In this document: positions 36,293 to 47,199 of the stretch, one piece after another
How positions within the stretch are numbered: the first letter of the stretch is position 1
How the letters are laid out: every line of letters starts with the position of its first letter
Assembly (NCBI RefSeq): GCF_009727055.1
Contig: NC_052358.1
Span: forward strand, 39,557,759 to 39,621,758
Direction: 5' to 3'
Length of the DNA stretch: 64,000 bases
Source of the DNA: Benincasa hispida
Taxonomy: Eukaryota > Streptophyta > Magnoliopsida > Cucurbitales > Cucurbitaceae
Notes under the pieces: generated by a model
Databases searched by the model: none
Seen by the model: only the letters and a program-made list of their open reading frames with translations
What the model was told of the DNA's origin: nothing
Program-made: the position numbers and the translations under genes

Positions 36293-36310
36293 TCCCCAGT
36301 AACGGTGCCA
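36293..36310 (-). other. Primer binding site, Asp tRNA type
   Basis: Minus-strand TGGCACCGTTACTGGGGA matches 15 of 18 bases of the complement of plant tRNA-Asp 3' end (expected TGGCGCCGTTGCCGGGGA). All three changes are transitions, as expected from decay of methylated DNA. It lies right after the LTR end, and Asp tRNA priming is common in the Athila/Tat group. Confidence 0.75.
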
Positions 36311-36312
36311 AT

Positions 36313-37778
36313 TTATTCATAGGTCGGTCACGACCCCGAACAAAGGAAGTTTTTGTTTTCCACTGACTCAAGGCTTATACCACAAATGCAGTAAAGTAGT
36401 AAGAACGAGGCTGAATCCACAGAGAGACTAATGATTAGCTAGGATAATCAAAGAGTTCTGGGTAATGGGGGTTGGATGGATTTGTAAATCAATTAACAAG
36501 CAATCAAAGAAAACAAGAATGAGTGCGAAAAAAAAAAGTTTAAATTCAATTGATGAAAATACCTTGGGATTAGTTAATAGTACTAATTTAGTGAACCCCT
36601 AAACCTATTAGAAAATCTAATAGCCCAATTAACCAATTTTGATAATAAATCAAACTAGCACTAATTCAATTTAGGAATCTTCCTTCTTAGCAACATACAA
36701 GTAATTGAATTGCTTTACCAAAGAGTTCAATTGTTGAGACATACCATAAACCGAAAAAGTCATATCTTATAGTATGATTAATTGGGAAAGATTGTATTAA
36801 GGCATACACGAGTTTGGCTAGAAAAAATCTAGACCCTAAACATACGATCCGAATATGCCCAACCTAATCAATCAATATATGCTTAGGCTATGATAATTTT
36901 GCAAACAAGAGTTTTGATAAATTAATTTGTCAGATCAATTCATAGACGTTCTATTAAGAATCAATTAAATCTTTCCAAGGGTTCATAACAATTAACTATA
37001 TCAATGAGTGGACCTCCAAGAATCAAAGCATACTACTAAACCGAAGAAAATTTACCTAGCCTCACATCGACATAACGTAATTACAATGATTAATGGAGAA
37101 ATGGGGCTAACTATATGAAAAATTGCACAATAATTCAACTGAAATTGCTCCAAAAACGGACTAACTCTTAAATTTGTTCACACCTTTAGCTCGAACCCCA
37201 GATGTTCTATTTATAAGTTTGTCGCAGCATCGCGATGCTAGGGAGAGTGTTCCAACGCTGTGGCGGCACCATCCAGAGCATTGAGGAAGTGTCACAATGG
37301 TAGCCTAACGCTCAGCTACGTGCACACGGAGGGGGAAGTTTGTCAAAGTCCATAGTGTCACGACGCTCTAGGGGAGCGTTGTGACGCTACCTATTATGCC
37401 TTATAGTGTTGAGAAGAGGCGTTGGGTTAGTGTTGCGATGGTGGCATTGTCAATCTTCGGAGCGTTCAACGCTTGGAGTACCATTGTGACGCTGCCCAGC
37501 ACCCGAGTCTACTGTCTTCAAGCATCGAGTGAGCATTGGACTTAGGCTATTGATGGGAGTTGCAACGCTAAAACAGGGATGTTTAGTCTTTTGTCATCTC
37601 AGCTCCGTTTGGGTGCACTCAACTTCCGATCTTCCATCCTTTTTACTTGATTCTTCAACTTTGCAACGTAATTGCTCCATGGGTTAAATTTTCCTATAAA
37701 ATAAGACAAATAGACACAATAACTACCCGAAAATAGTAAAGTTATGATCATAAACTTAGCTCTTTTTTCGAGCTAACA
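36313..37778 (-). repeat. Ty3/gypsy LTR (5' LTR of minus-strand element)
   Basis: 1,466 bases from TGTTAGCTCG (37778) to just before the Asp primer site. It starts with a small inverted repeat, TAGCTC...GAGCTA, also present at the LTR start at 57352. It contains a dense GCGTTG/CAACGC cluster (37210-37560) and, near the 3' end, 'ctctgtggattcagcctcg' (about 36410-36430), the position of the 'ccctgtggatcgacc' phrase in related LTRs. No coding sequence. The (ATT)n run at 36235-36255 is just outside it. Confidence 0.75.
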
Positions 37779-38843
37779 ATGTCGTTGATGATTGTTCAGT
37801 TCCTTTTACTTGAAATTTTGGAAGGTTAACATATTATGTAAAACCATCTAGCCTTTCTTTTTAATTTCTTCAAGAACCATAATCCAACATTTGCTATCTT
37901 CCATCTACTTTGTATGTTTCATCAAGATACGCCTTTTTGTTTGAGGTTTTTCTCAATCAAAAGAACATATATATCATATATCTTTTCTGGGAAGAAATTA
38001 TTGTTTCTTAGAGCAAGTGGAGGGATCAGGATATAGATGTTAGACGACATATAATTAAATTTATCTTCACCTATTAGTTTAAATTTTTTGGTCAAATGGT
38101 GATTTAAGATCGTATAAGAAAAGGTGGTTTAGGGAGGTCCTATGTTCAAACCTTAGGAATGTTATTTCCTCTCCAATTAATATTCACTCCCACTTGTTGA
38201 ATATATAATCAAATTTTCTTTCACCTAAAAAGTAACACTAGTATCTGTGCTTTCTAAACCTTCACCTATTAACTTAATTTTCTAGGTCAATTGATGACTT
38301 AAGAATAGAAACATGGAGAATGATTGGTAAGATCCCATTTCAAAAACACGTACATTTTTTCCTCCAGACCTTTGATCACTGTCCAATGTAAATTCCTTTT
38401 GTTTAGTGTCAATCAATTGTTGCAGTTTCTGTAGCAGGCCATTAGGCCGTTGGCAGGAAGACACTCCGGTGGAAGACATTCTGCGACAATTAGCTTCGAA
38501 TTAGACCAAAAAAAAGAAAATTGTCCATAAGCCAATCTTAATGGTTATCTATAAAATCTTAAACCAAAAACTTATATAAATACTTATTAAAACAGTCATG
38601 TACATGTGTGTAAGAGTAATATTGGCAGAGAAACAACAACCCAAAAGATTAAACAATTAAATACTATAAATCTTTTTATCGAAGAAACAAACATATATTT
38701 TATGCTAGGTAACTTAGATTCGTGTTGATATCATAAATAATATATTGTAGTTATACATTATTATAGATCATGTATAAAAATTAAACATAAACAGGCTATT
38801 ATTCATTGTTATAATTTATAAACAAGTGAATTTGACATCAGAG
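37779..38843. other. Unassigned sequence with a short dispersed duplication
   Basis: No gene recognised. The phrase 'cacctattagtttaaattttttggtcaaatggtgatttaag' region (about 38069) recurs as 'cacctattaacttaattttctaggtcaattgatgacttaag' (about 38264), ~195 bases apart. Between them is 'gaggtcctatgttcaaacctt...cccacttgttga'. This phrase resembles a short dispersed plant repeat with tRNA-like wording, but I cannot name the family. The minus frame 38282-38479 overlaps it and is probably accidental. Confidence 0.4.
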
Positions 38844-38851
38844 TTTGGAAA

Positions 38852-39401
38852 TAGGGTGTTCATGTGTTAGGTTGAAACACCTTTTAGATCCAACCCAATC
38901 ATTCAGATCGTAAATTTGTTCAACACAAACAATCCTTATTAAATAAGAAACTCATAGTTGGGTTAGGTTGGTTTGGCTTACTCGAGTCATTATTTGAGTT
39001 TTTGTTTTAAAAAGAAGTAACATGTTAATATATAAAAAAAATTATTCAATGAGATTAACAAATTAATTTTATTATGAAAAATTTATTTCCGTACTGTTAA
39101 AAAATTATTTTAAATAATTGGTGGATAATAAAGATTCTAAAAAAAGTATGAAATTAAATAAAATTAAAATAAATATATGTACTTATAATTATATTGAGGC
39201 TAAAAACAAGTACTTTTAAATATTAATGATAAATTCGGGTTAGCTCAGTTTGGTTCGGGTTATTTTTATTGAACCCATGAACCAACCGAATTCATAAAAT
39301 TTTCATTATTTGAACCTAACCAATGGTTGAAAATCCAATCCAAACTGTACGGGTTGGATTGGATTGGTCGGACGGATCATCGGATTTTTTTAACACCATT
39401 A
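38852..39401. mobile_element. hAT-type MITE, 550 bp, perfect 8-bp target duplication
   Basis: Bounded by TTTGGAAA on both sides (38844-38851 and 39402-39409), an exact 8-bp duplication as made by hAT transposases. Ends are TAGGGTGTTCATG and, read inward from the right, TAATGGTGTTAAA: imperfect terminal inverted repeats sharing GGTGTT. Sub-terminal regions hold inverted 'ccaacccaat' (about 38891) and 'gggttggattgga' (39350) words, typical of the plant 'GGGGTGTTCA' MITE group. There is no transposase, so it is non-autonomous. Interior is AT-rich. Confidence 0.85.
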
Positions 39402-39409
39402 TTTGGAAA

Positions 39410-39808
39410 CTAGCTCCACTTCTTAATTATTATTGATTTTCTATAAGTCAAGGGGTTTAAATCCACGACTTCATTGTAATACCTTGGTGGAAAATTTTCA
39501 TCCACAAGATTTTGATGGCTTCAAAATTACAATCTTTTTTTAGAAATTAGTTACATTAACTCACTTCATGTTTTTTCAGTTTTATGATTTTCATTATATG
39601 GAATTGTATAATTTGCCACGTTAATATATAATTTCACAAACAAATGTTAATCCTGATGAAGGATGAACCTTTGTCAATGTACTACTTTTCATTAATTTCA
39701 AACTTTCATTTTTCAGTTTTGAGCTTTATTTTCAATCCAAAACTTCTTTTTACAAAGAATTTGAATTTTAAAAAAAAAATCACAGAAAAAGAATCTATAT
39801 TTATTTTT
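39410..39808. other. Unassigned AT-rich sequence
   Basis: Between MITE and LTR. Nothing coding is supported; the plus frame 39644-39841 runs into the LTR and has no family features. Confidence 0.4.
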
Positions 39809-41645
39809 TGTTGGGAATGTCCTAAAACTCGCAGTTTGTAAATATTAACATATTATATTCATCGATAAAAGTATAATTGAGTATTCAATTCAATAAATTG
39901 TTATTGATATTGCATTCTATTATAAAAATTGAATAAACAAATCCATGGCTATAATATAAATACTTTAACTTTATGTAGAGATATAAAAGTCTATCAAGTT
40001 TTAGTATATAGCCAAAATGGTCTATAAGTATATGGTTGAGATTGGGTACCTTATCCTGATGATACTTTTGGATGCGGCCCATTTTGTATATTGATAATGA
40101 TGTGATTCCATGCATTCACGTGAGTGGAGACATCCTATGCAATGAGTTTACATAAGATCGGGCCTCGAAATAGTCACTTTTCTTGATAACGACTGTTTAC
40201 TGTTAAAACGGACTATATCAAATTCGATGACCTATGGTAACTCGATCTTAATCCTAAGCTAACTATGAACTCTTGTTTATTCGGGATTATCCTTTGATTT
40301 ACATAGGTGAGAGTAGTCCAACAACACTACTCAATAAGCCTCCCATTTTGGGGATAAGACCGGATAAATAGTTGGGAATATAGTTCTGCAAGATGGAAGT
40401 CACTCCTACCCGACTTAGGATTAGGAGACAGTTTGTTCTCTTAAATGCTGATTCTTGGTCTTAAGCAATAGGGCCCTGCCCTCTCATGATCGAGAGGATC
40501 ATGGTTTAAGAAGAAGATGTATTTATAGGGGTAAAATGGTAATTTTAACCTAGTTGTAAATACGAAAAACTTGTGAAGGATTGACTTATTGATTATGGTT
40601 AAAATGGATAGAAAAATATCTATACTGAGTAAAGTGCAATTATCGAGCTATAACAAATATTGATTAATTTGATATAAAGAGTTTGGCTAATTGATCTCAA
40701 ATCGTTGGAGCTGATGATTTGTAGGTTCATAAGGTCCCTCTACTAGCTCGTAAATTATATCTTGGATATATCTTGGATCAGTGAATTGTACGGATTTCAA
40801 ATGTTCCAAATCAAAATTAGGGTTTTGAATTTAAAGTGTTCAAATTCAATTTAGGGTTTAAATAATTATATTTGAAATAATTAAATATTTAACTTATAAA
40901 ATTAAACATAAATTTGAGAGATTAAGATATTAAAATATTGATTTGAATTTGATTAGCGTGAATAGGAATCATGTATCAAGTAGGTATTTAATTAATTTAA
41001 TATTTTATAATAAATTATTTTTTTGATTATTTAAATATGTTTAATTAATTAAAAATTTAAATAAATCATTTTAATTTGTTAAATTCAAATTCAGAATTGA
41101 ATTTATGTTTTTTTGGTCTAAATTGATTTTAGAATAAAATCAAAATTAGATTCAAAATCAAAATTAAATTGAATTTTAAGTTGGAAGTGGAAACCCCACA
41201 AATTTGATTTATAGTGGAATTTGTTCATGAATTAACATCTAAGTTCTATTTGTTAATGGTTTATGAAGGGTCATTAAGCTGATTAGCAAACTGCTTGCAT
41301 GAATTACCTCTTTAAAAGATTGTTTTTTTTTCTCTTGAATCTTAGTGGTCATGTAACTGATTTTGCTAAAATTATCTACTCTCTCAAACCCTCTTCTCCC
41401 TCTACCTAATTGACCTCAATTTGAGATTCTACCTGGCAATTAAAGATATAGGATAGTGGAGAAGAGTACAGTAATGGTCCATTGCTGGTTTGAGGATCCA
41501 ATTTGAGCGGAACTGTGATTTAACATAATCATCAAAGGTTATAATTCATGAAACCCTTTATCTACAAATCTGTTTTTAGCGTGTTTTTAAACTCAAATTA
41601 AATGTAATTAGAGTGTTTATTGATTTTGATTTCTTCCGTAGTATA
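39809..41645 (+). repeat. Copia LTR family A, probably solo
   Basis: Starts TGTTGGGAATGTCCTAAAAC at 39809 and shares the ordered block set of the family: 'gatgcggcccattttgtat', 'gtttacataagatcgggcc', 'ggtaactcgatcttaatcc', 'aactatgaactcttgtttat', 'agatggaagtcactcctacc', 'ctcaaatcgttggagctgatg'. It ends near 41645 ('ttcttccgtagta'), the place equivalent to 19431. No primer site, gag or second LTR follows, so I call it a solo LTR. I could not identify a target duplication. About 1.84 kb. Confidence 0.65.
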
Positions 41646-42159
41646 TTAGTTTACTCTATCAATTGTTAACCCTGTTCAAACTTTGTCCATTAAATTTTCA
41701 AATCATTTCATCTCAAAATTGAATTTATGTGAGTTTTGTTTCTTTTATCATCCAAAACTTTCATTTTCACATCATTTCATCTGAAAATATTCATAAACCT
41801 CATATTATTTTTTAACTATTTTCCATCTTTTTTTTAAATTCCTGTTCTTGCATCGACATTTACGATATACACCTAAATATTGTCTTACTGAACGAGGATT
41901 AAAAATTGTCAATTATAGTACAGTTAAGACAAAATTAATGTTTCGTTAAATAGTTATTACAACTTCCATCAATTTTTCATAAAGTTTCCTGAAATTTTCA
42001 TGAACTTCAATTTTTCAATAAAATCAAGACCTCCATATTTCCATCAACATCGATATTTTGAGCCTTGCCTAATACTATATATAAAAAAATAAAAAACAAA
42101 AAGAAAAGTTTCTTGTCTGGGATAATCTATGATTGATCATATGCATGGAGTTGAAGTCG
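41646..42159. other. Intergenic, downstream of the peptide gene
   Basis: AT-rich 3' flank of the minus-strand gene. 41692-41850 resembles the repeat unit found at 46300-46715 ('tgagttttgtttcttttatcatcc'). No gene seen. Confidence 0.45.
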
Positions 42160-42444
42160 TTAATGGTGTTGGTTGGTGACTAGGCTATGGCCAACGCCTG
42201 GGCTTGGGCCGGAGTCCTTTATACCGCCAAGATCAGCAACAACATCATCAATAAAGTTGAGGCCGCCGCCGGAAGGGCTCGGACCCGAGTGCTTGATGGC
42301 TCCGAGTAGTAATCCGCCCAAGAAATCTTCGGTAGCCACGGGCCCAACCATATGGATTGGCCTTGCAGCTTCTACAATTCCATGCAAACTTCCATCACTC
42401 ACAAACCAAACAATCAAAACCAAACTCAAAATCCTCACCATCAT
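42160..42444 (-). CDS. Small secreted peptide precursor with two SGPS motifs (PIP/PIPL-like)
   Basis: A single-exon frame of 94 codons, intact from ATG (42444) to TAA (42160). Residues 1-26 form a signal peptide ('MMVRILSLVLIVWFV', likely cut after 'GIVEA'). The mature part holds two SGPSP motifs: 'IKHSGPSPSGGG' (about 52-63) and 'IKDSGPSPGVGH' (about 75-86), the second followed by 8 residues. The SGPS-x-x-G-x-GH pattern is that of plant PIP/PIPL (PAMP-induced secreted peptide) precursors, whose short C-terminal peptides are released outside the cell and amplify immune signalling through a receptor kinase. CEP peptides (SPGxGH) are a related alternative. GC content is higher than in neighbouring DNA. 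TATA box and W-box lie upstream. Two ATGs stand in tandem; either may be used. Confidence 0.8.
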   Translation of the reverse strand: MMVRILSLVLIVWFVSDGSLHGIVEAARPIHMVGPVATEDFLGGLLLGAIKHSGPSPSGGGLNFIDDVVADLGGIKDSGPSPGVGHSLVTNQHH

Positions 42445-42522
42445 AATGCTAACAAAACACAGATTTAATTCTAGTTACAGAGACAGAAGAGAGAAGAATA
42501 ATCAAGTTCTTATAATCTTTCT

Positions 42523-42528
42523 TTGACC
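42523..42528 (+). promoter_or_regulatory. W-box (TTGACC) in 5' leader of the peptide gene
   Basis: TTGACC on the plus strand, 79 bases upstream of the minus-strand ATG and between TATA box and start codon. WRKY factors bind TTGAC(C/T), and PIP-type genes are induced by pathogen signals. A six-base match occurs often by chance, so the role is inference. Confidence 0.35.
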
Positions 42529-42550
42529 AACAATGGCATAATCTTAAGGG

Positions 42551-42558
42551 TATTTATA
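42551..42558 (-). promoter_or_regulatory. TATA box of the peptide gene
   Basis: Minus-strand TATAAATA, 107 bases upstream of the ATG, leaving a plausible ~75-base transcribed leader that includes 'ttcttctctcttctgtctctg'. Best promoter match near the gene. Confidence 0.6.
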
Positions 42559-42599
42559 CACACAAATTAAGAAGAAGAAGCCACCAAAAGGGATTTTGT

Positions 42600-43854
42600 T
42601 TCTTCTTCTTTTATCTTTTTATAATTTAATTTAATTTAATTTTGTCTTCATCTTTGTTCTTCTTCAGTGGCGATGTTGAGAAGGCAAACCATATTCAAAT
42701 AAGAGAAGTATCGAGGAAGGTTTCTTGGGGTTGATTATCCATGCTAGTTTCAACAAAAGAAGTGATCTATTTTTCCACCTTTGAATTGATGAAATAAATT
42801 GTAATTGGAGGTTGCGAGTCCAAGTTTGGAGTATACTGAAAAGGAAAATTTTGGAAGTCGTGAATTAATGGGTAATTAGAATGAGAGTACTTTTAAAAAT
42901 ATTTTTAGAGAATTGGAAATATAATAATTTTCTCAAAGCTCTATATTTATTTTATTTTTGTTCTTATTATACTTTTATTTTTCTGTTGAGTTCAACGTGT
43001 AGGAGATTCTATCTTATGACTTCTTGATTAACATTGAGATTTTTCATCTCAATTTTGTCATTTTTATTTCATTTTCTTTATATTCCCAATTTCTTCCAAT
43101 AATATTCTTTAGTTATACATCGTTTTTTATCGATGTTTCTCTTCTTTACAAGTTCCTGTCCCCTCCTTTTTTAGTTATTTTGTTTGTTGTTAAAGAACAA
43201 TAATGGTGGGATTCGAACTTTCGACTTTTTCTAATTAAAAGTCCAATCTAAGTTTGTTCAATATTGGCTCCTATCAATGTAGATTTATTCGTAGTTAGAA
43301 GTATATCATTAATAGCGTACTTTTAATTTACAACCTAAATCTATCAACGATAGACTATTATGACGGATAGATTTCAATCACAATGCACAATAACATGTAT
43401 TCTATGTAGGTCTGTTTGAATTGACTTAAGAAAAAAGTATTTTTCAAAAAACTCATTTTTAATTAAACATCTTTAACAAAAAAATGTTGAAAACATACTT
43501 CAAAAAGTATTTTGAGTAGTTACCAAGTATTCCAATTTTTTTCAAAATGATTTATTTTTTAAATTATATGCTTGAAAATGCATTTCAAACTCACCGTAGT
43601 CTATCATTGATATATTTCATATAAATATTTTTCCTTCTTCTTTCTCCATTTCCTTATTTTCTTCTTCCAATTTTGTTTTCTCAAATCTCTTTCATTGATA
43701 ACTCAATAAATTGTTCAATGTAATTTGATGCAACCTATTTTTCAAAGCAACTATATAAGAACTAGAAACAACTAAACTATCTATGATTAAAGTCCACTAG
43801 TATGTAATAAAAGTATACAAATAGCCTTCTATATAACTAATAGATTTCTATATA
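42600..43854. other. Intergenic AT-rich DNA upstream of the peptide gene
   Basis: Promoter-distal region of the minus-strand gene, then AT-rich sequence. 'gggattcgaactttcgac' (about 43208) and 'aatctatcaacgatagac' (about 43340) are recurring low-complexity words. No gene seen. Confidence 0.45.
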
Positions 43855-44215
43855 TTGTGTGAAATCTATAATTAGCTATGGTTGGATAGATTTCTCATAA
43901 TATAAGTCTATAAGTCATAGACTTTAATCATTTATACATCATATCACTAATACATTCTATCGTTGATACATCATATCATTAAATAGAGTCTACCCATGAT
44001 AGAGTATCAATGATAGACAGTATCGTTGATACGAGTCTATCGATGATAAACTTCTATCAGTGATAGATAGCAAAACTCTATCACTAATAGATTTTGCTAT
44101 CAGTGACAGAAATCCGTTCTTGATATGAATCTATCAGTGATAAACGTCTATTACTAATTATTTCTATAAACTTTATCATTGATAGACATTGTTATTGGTA
44201 GACTTTGAGACTTGA
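43855..44215. repeat. TCTATCA-TGATAGA inverted-word array
   Basis: Around 15 copies of short words like 'ctatcagtgatag', 'tatcattgatagac', 'tctatcgatgata', each itself a near-palindrome (TATCA...TGATA), spaced 15-30 bases. It resembles an expanded short repeat and would fold back on itself. No coding potential. Confidence 0.6.
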
Positions 44216-46227
44216 CTCTAAATTGTGTTGTATCTACAAATTATTTTGTATTCTGTTATATCTGTTAATACTTTTGAATTTGATTCTACCTTTGTCATTA
44301 GTCTTAAATTAATATTTTTTTTAAAAAAATATTTTATATATTCTCTTTTTCTTTTAGAGTCGTTTTATTTTGATTCTCGTACGTTTAAATATTCAAAATT
44401 TTTAAAGAGTAGAAAGTGTTTATTAGTCCATCCTAACTTTTTAAAATCACACTGTATACTTTTTTTTAAGATAATTATTACCATTTTACGAAATTTGACA
44501 AAAATTTAATTTCTATTTCACCATAAAACTAATTTAAAATTTATTTAAAGTACATTTTTAATTGTTTATACTTTTTATTAAAACAAAATTACACATTAAA
44601 AAATTTGCCATTGGAAAACCATGTATGTTTGACAAGAATTTGTTCGACTTGTAGAACGTTCAAAGAGTTTGAAGAGATCACTTTGTTAGGCTAAGTAGAT
44701 ATTCTTTAGTGGCTTATCTTTGCATATATTGTTGACTTACTTTCTATTATTTAAAGAGTTGTTTCAATTTAGTTGGTCATATTTTTTTATAAAATATTTT
44801 TTAAAATTTATATGTGCTTAGTAGAAAATTTTGGTCGAAATTTTAAGATTTCGATAGGGAAAATTTCGATTTCTCCCCATATCTTGGAAATTTCAAATTT
44901 TCAATAGAAATTTCAAGATTTTTCTTAGCAATTAGCCATGCCAGCTCAATGGAAAAGTTATTTTTCCCCTAATTTTATGGTCTTCTCTTCATTATAGGAA
45001 TTGTATAGTTTCACATGTCGATGTATAATTTCATCTCGTAATTCTATTGATGTGAGTTTGGAAGATCAACATGACAAACCTAGAAGAAGTGAATAGGGTT
45101 TATTAAAACTAATGAAAACTTTTTCTTAATATAGACCAAATTAAATAAACCATCTTTTTTAAACGAGTAATTTATGTAAATAATTTCACTTTAAATTAAA
45201 TAAAAAATTAACAATAACACTATTAAGCACTCTATTTAGTTCTAATAGTAAGAGTGGTAAATGATATCCAAATTTAAGAACTACAAATCAAATAAACAAA
45301 TATGCGCCATTGTTTCAAGAAATAAAAATTGCAATTAATTTAATTCATGCAATATCTTATAATAACATAAACTAATTGCAAAAATAAATTAGGAGTGGGA
45401 TATAAAACTTGACACCATGATTTTATAATGGTTCGACTCAACCCAGCCTATATCCACTTTCTAAGTTCCTGTTGGGTATGTCACTCAAAACTTGACTCTT
45501 TCTACCACTTAGAGTTGAACGCCACTACAATTTTTCTTTTTTTTTTCGAACATAAGAACAAATCCAAACTTTTTCATGGTTGAGAATCAAACCGTACAAC
45601 GCTCTTGTTATGGGTTCAAGAGTGACAATTTACAATAGATTTAAAATGAAGAACAAGATAAGAAAAACTCTCTCAAAGATTATATTTACAAATTTGAAGC
45701 ATTCAATGGATTAATCCTACCAGTACAATATTTCTTTCCAAAAAATTAGATGAAAGAGAGAAAATTGAGAGTTTGAAGAGATAACAATGATGGCTTTTAA
45801 CAAATTGGATGATTGGTAAAAATGTAAAATTGTAGTTTTTATTTTGAAGAAGATGGGAGGATTTAAAAAGATAGAAATTGATTGAAAACTACGTTTAATT
45901 TAGATCATTGGATCTTGTTAAAAGAAGATGGAAGTGTTGAGTTAAATGATTTAAAAGAAATAAATATAAATATAAAATTTAAATATTTATATGTACGCCA
46001 ACGGTCACTTGCAGAAATGTAATGATTACTTTTTTTTTTTTGTTATTCTAATTTTCAACACAGTTTTTTTTTCTTTCGATTAAGCTTATTTCAACTATTT
46101 TTTCTTCCTTTGAGCTTTATGTTATGATTCAAATTGTATTGAATCCGTTTTTTCCAACTCTACCCAATGGACATTTTAAAATACTAACATTATCAGTAAA
46201 TTAATCCAGATTTTTTATCATCAAAAT
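44216..46227. other. Intergenic AT-rich DNA
   Basis: About 2 kb with no supportable gene. The plus frame at 44225-44509 is made of Phe/Leu/Ile/Lys codons of AT-rich DNA and has no family features. 44820-44940 contains repeated 'gaaattttaagattt / ggaaatttcaaattt' words. Confidence 0.5.
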
Positions 46228-46256
46228 ATTAATTAATTAATTAATTAATTAATTAA
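46228..46256. repeat. (AATT)n microsatellite
   Basis: Seven tandem ATTA/AATT units, self-complementary, within AT-rich DNA. Confidence 0.85.
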
Positions 46257-46299
46257 AATTGATTAATTTTAGATTATGGATAAAAAGCCAACAAAGTTT

Positions 46300-46715
46300 T
46301 ATTTCTTTTACCCTCCAAATTTTGTATTTTCAAGAAATCACATATTTATTTTTACATTATTTTCACTTCAAAATTTAATTGATATGAGTTTTGTTTCTTT
46401 TACGATCTAAAGTTTTCATTTTCAAGAAATCAAAATTGAGAAAGATAACATCTATTTATTTTTAACTTCATTCAAACATTTTCTATTGAATTTTTAAATC
46501 ATTACCCCTCAAAATTAAATTGAGTGAGTCTTTGTTTCTTTTATGCCATCAAACTCTTTCATTTTCAAGAAATCAAATTTGAGAAAAAGAACATAATTTA
46601 TTTTTAACCTCATTCAAATATTTTCCACTGAATTTTCTCATAATTTTATTTCAAACTTGAATTGATGTGAATTTTTTTTTTCTTTTACCATCCAAAGTTT
46701 TCATTTGCAAGAAAA
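46300..46715. repeat. Imperfect tandem repeat, unit about 142 bp
   Basis: Units begin near 46385, 46527 and 46670 with 'gagttttgtttcttttac', then 'tttcattttcaagaaatcaa', 'ttgagaaag', 'tatttatttttaac', 'cattcaaa.attttc'. A partial earlier unit covers 46300-46384. The third is shortened. A diverged single copy is at 41692-41850. Not coding. Confidence 0.65.
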
Positions 46716-47199
46716 AGACTTTGTAAAAATAAAATAAAAACTCATAATTTACCTATAAATACCGCTATAATCATATTCTTTCAATCACTCTCAAATCTTA
46801 AATTCTCTATTATTTCTCTCATTTTCTCTAAAACTCTATCTACTCGTAGAGTTTTCTTTCTTTTAGTTCTTTTCCATTGTGTTGTGTTATGTTTAATGTT
46901 ATGCTTTTTGTAACACTCTTATGTTTAATGTTATGATTTTTATATCATTGTTATGTTATGTTATGTAAGTTTAATGTTATGATTTTTGTATTCACTACAT
47001 TGCATAATAAACAATTTGTACAATTATTTTGTATGCAAATATTTCATTTCTTTTTAATTTTGTAATTAATTATCAATATGATATTATTTTGTAATTATCT
47101 CTCCATTTCTTTTTTAAATTTGTCATTCTCGCATTGACATTTATACATATATTTACAATATATGTCTTACAGAAATCGTGATTGCAAATGGTCAAATAA
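46716..47199. other. Intergenic, includes a TGTTATGTTTAA micro-repeat
   Basis: 46870-46985 has four or five copies of 'tgttatgtttaatgttatg' type words, ~40 bases apart. The remaining sequence shows nothing recognisable. 46755-46770 has a 'ctataaatacc' TATA-like string with a pyrimidine-rich leader, which may be a decayed LTR promoter. Confidence 0.4.

Noticed and set aside
38120..38165. tRNA gene ('gaggtcctatgttcaaacct')
   Set aside because: Only a B-box-like word; no cloverleaf, A box or acceptor stem can be formed.
42173..42526. 117-codon plus-strand frame opposite the peptide gene
   Set aside because: Antisense shadow of the SGPS peptide gene; no signal peptide or family pattern.
43955..44215. 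CRISPR-like array
   Set aside because: Repeats are short, degenerate and without spacers of constant length, and the genome is a plant's.
44225..44509. 94-codon plus-strand frame, Phe/Leu/Ile/Lys-rich
   Set aside because: Composition follows AT-rich DNA; no promoter, motif or relatives visible.
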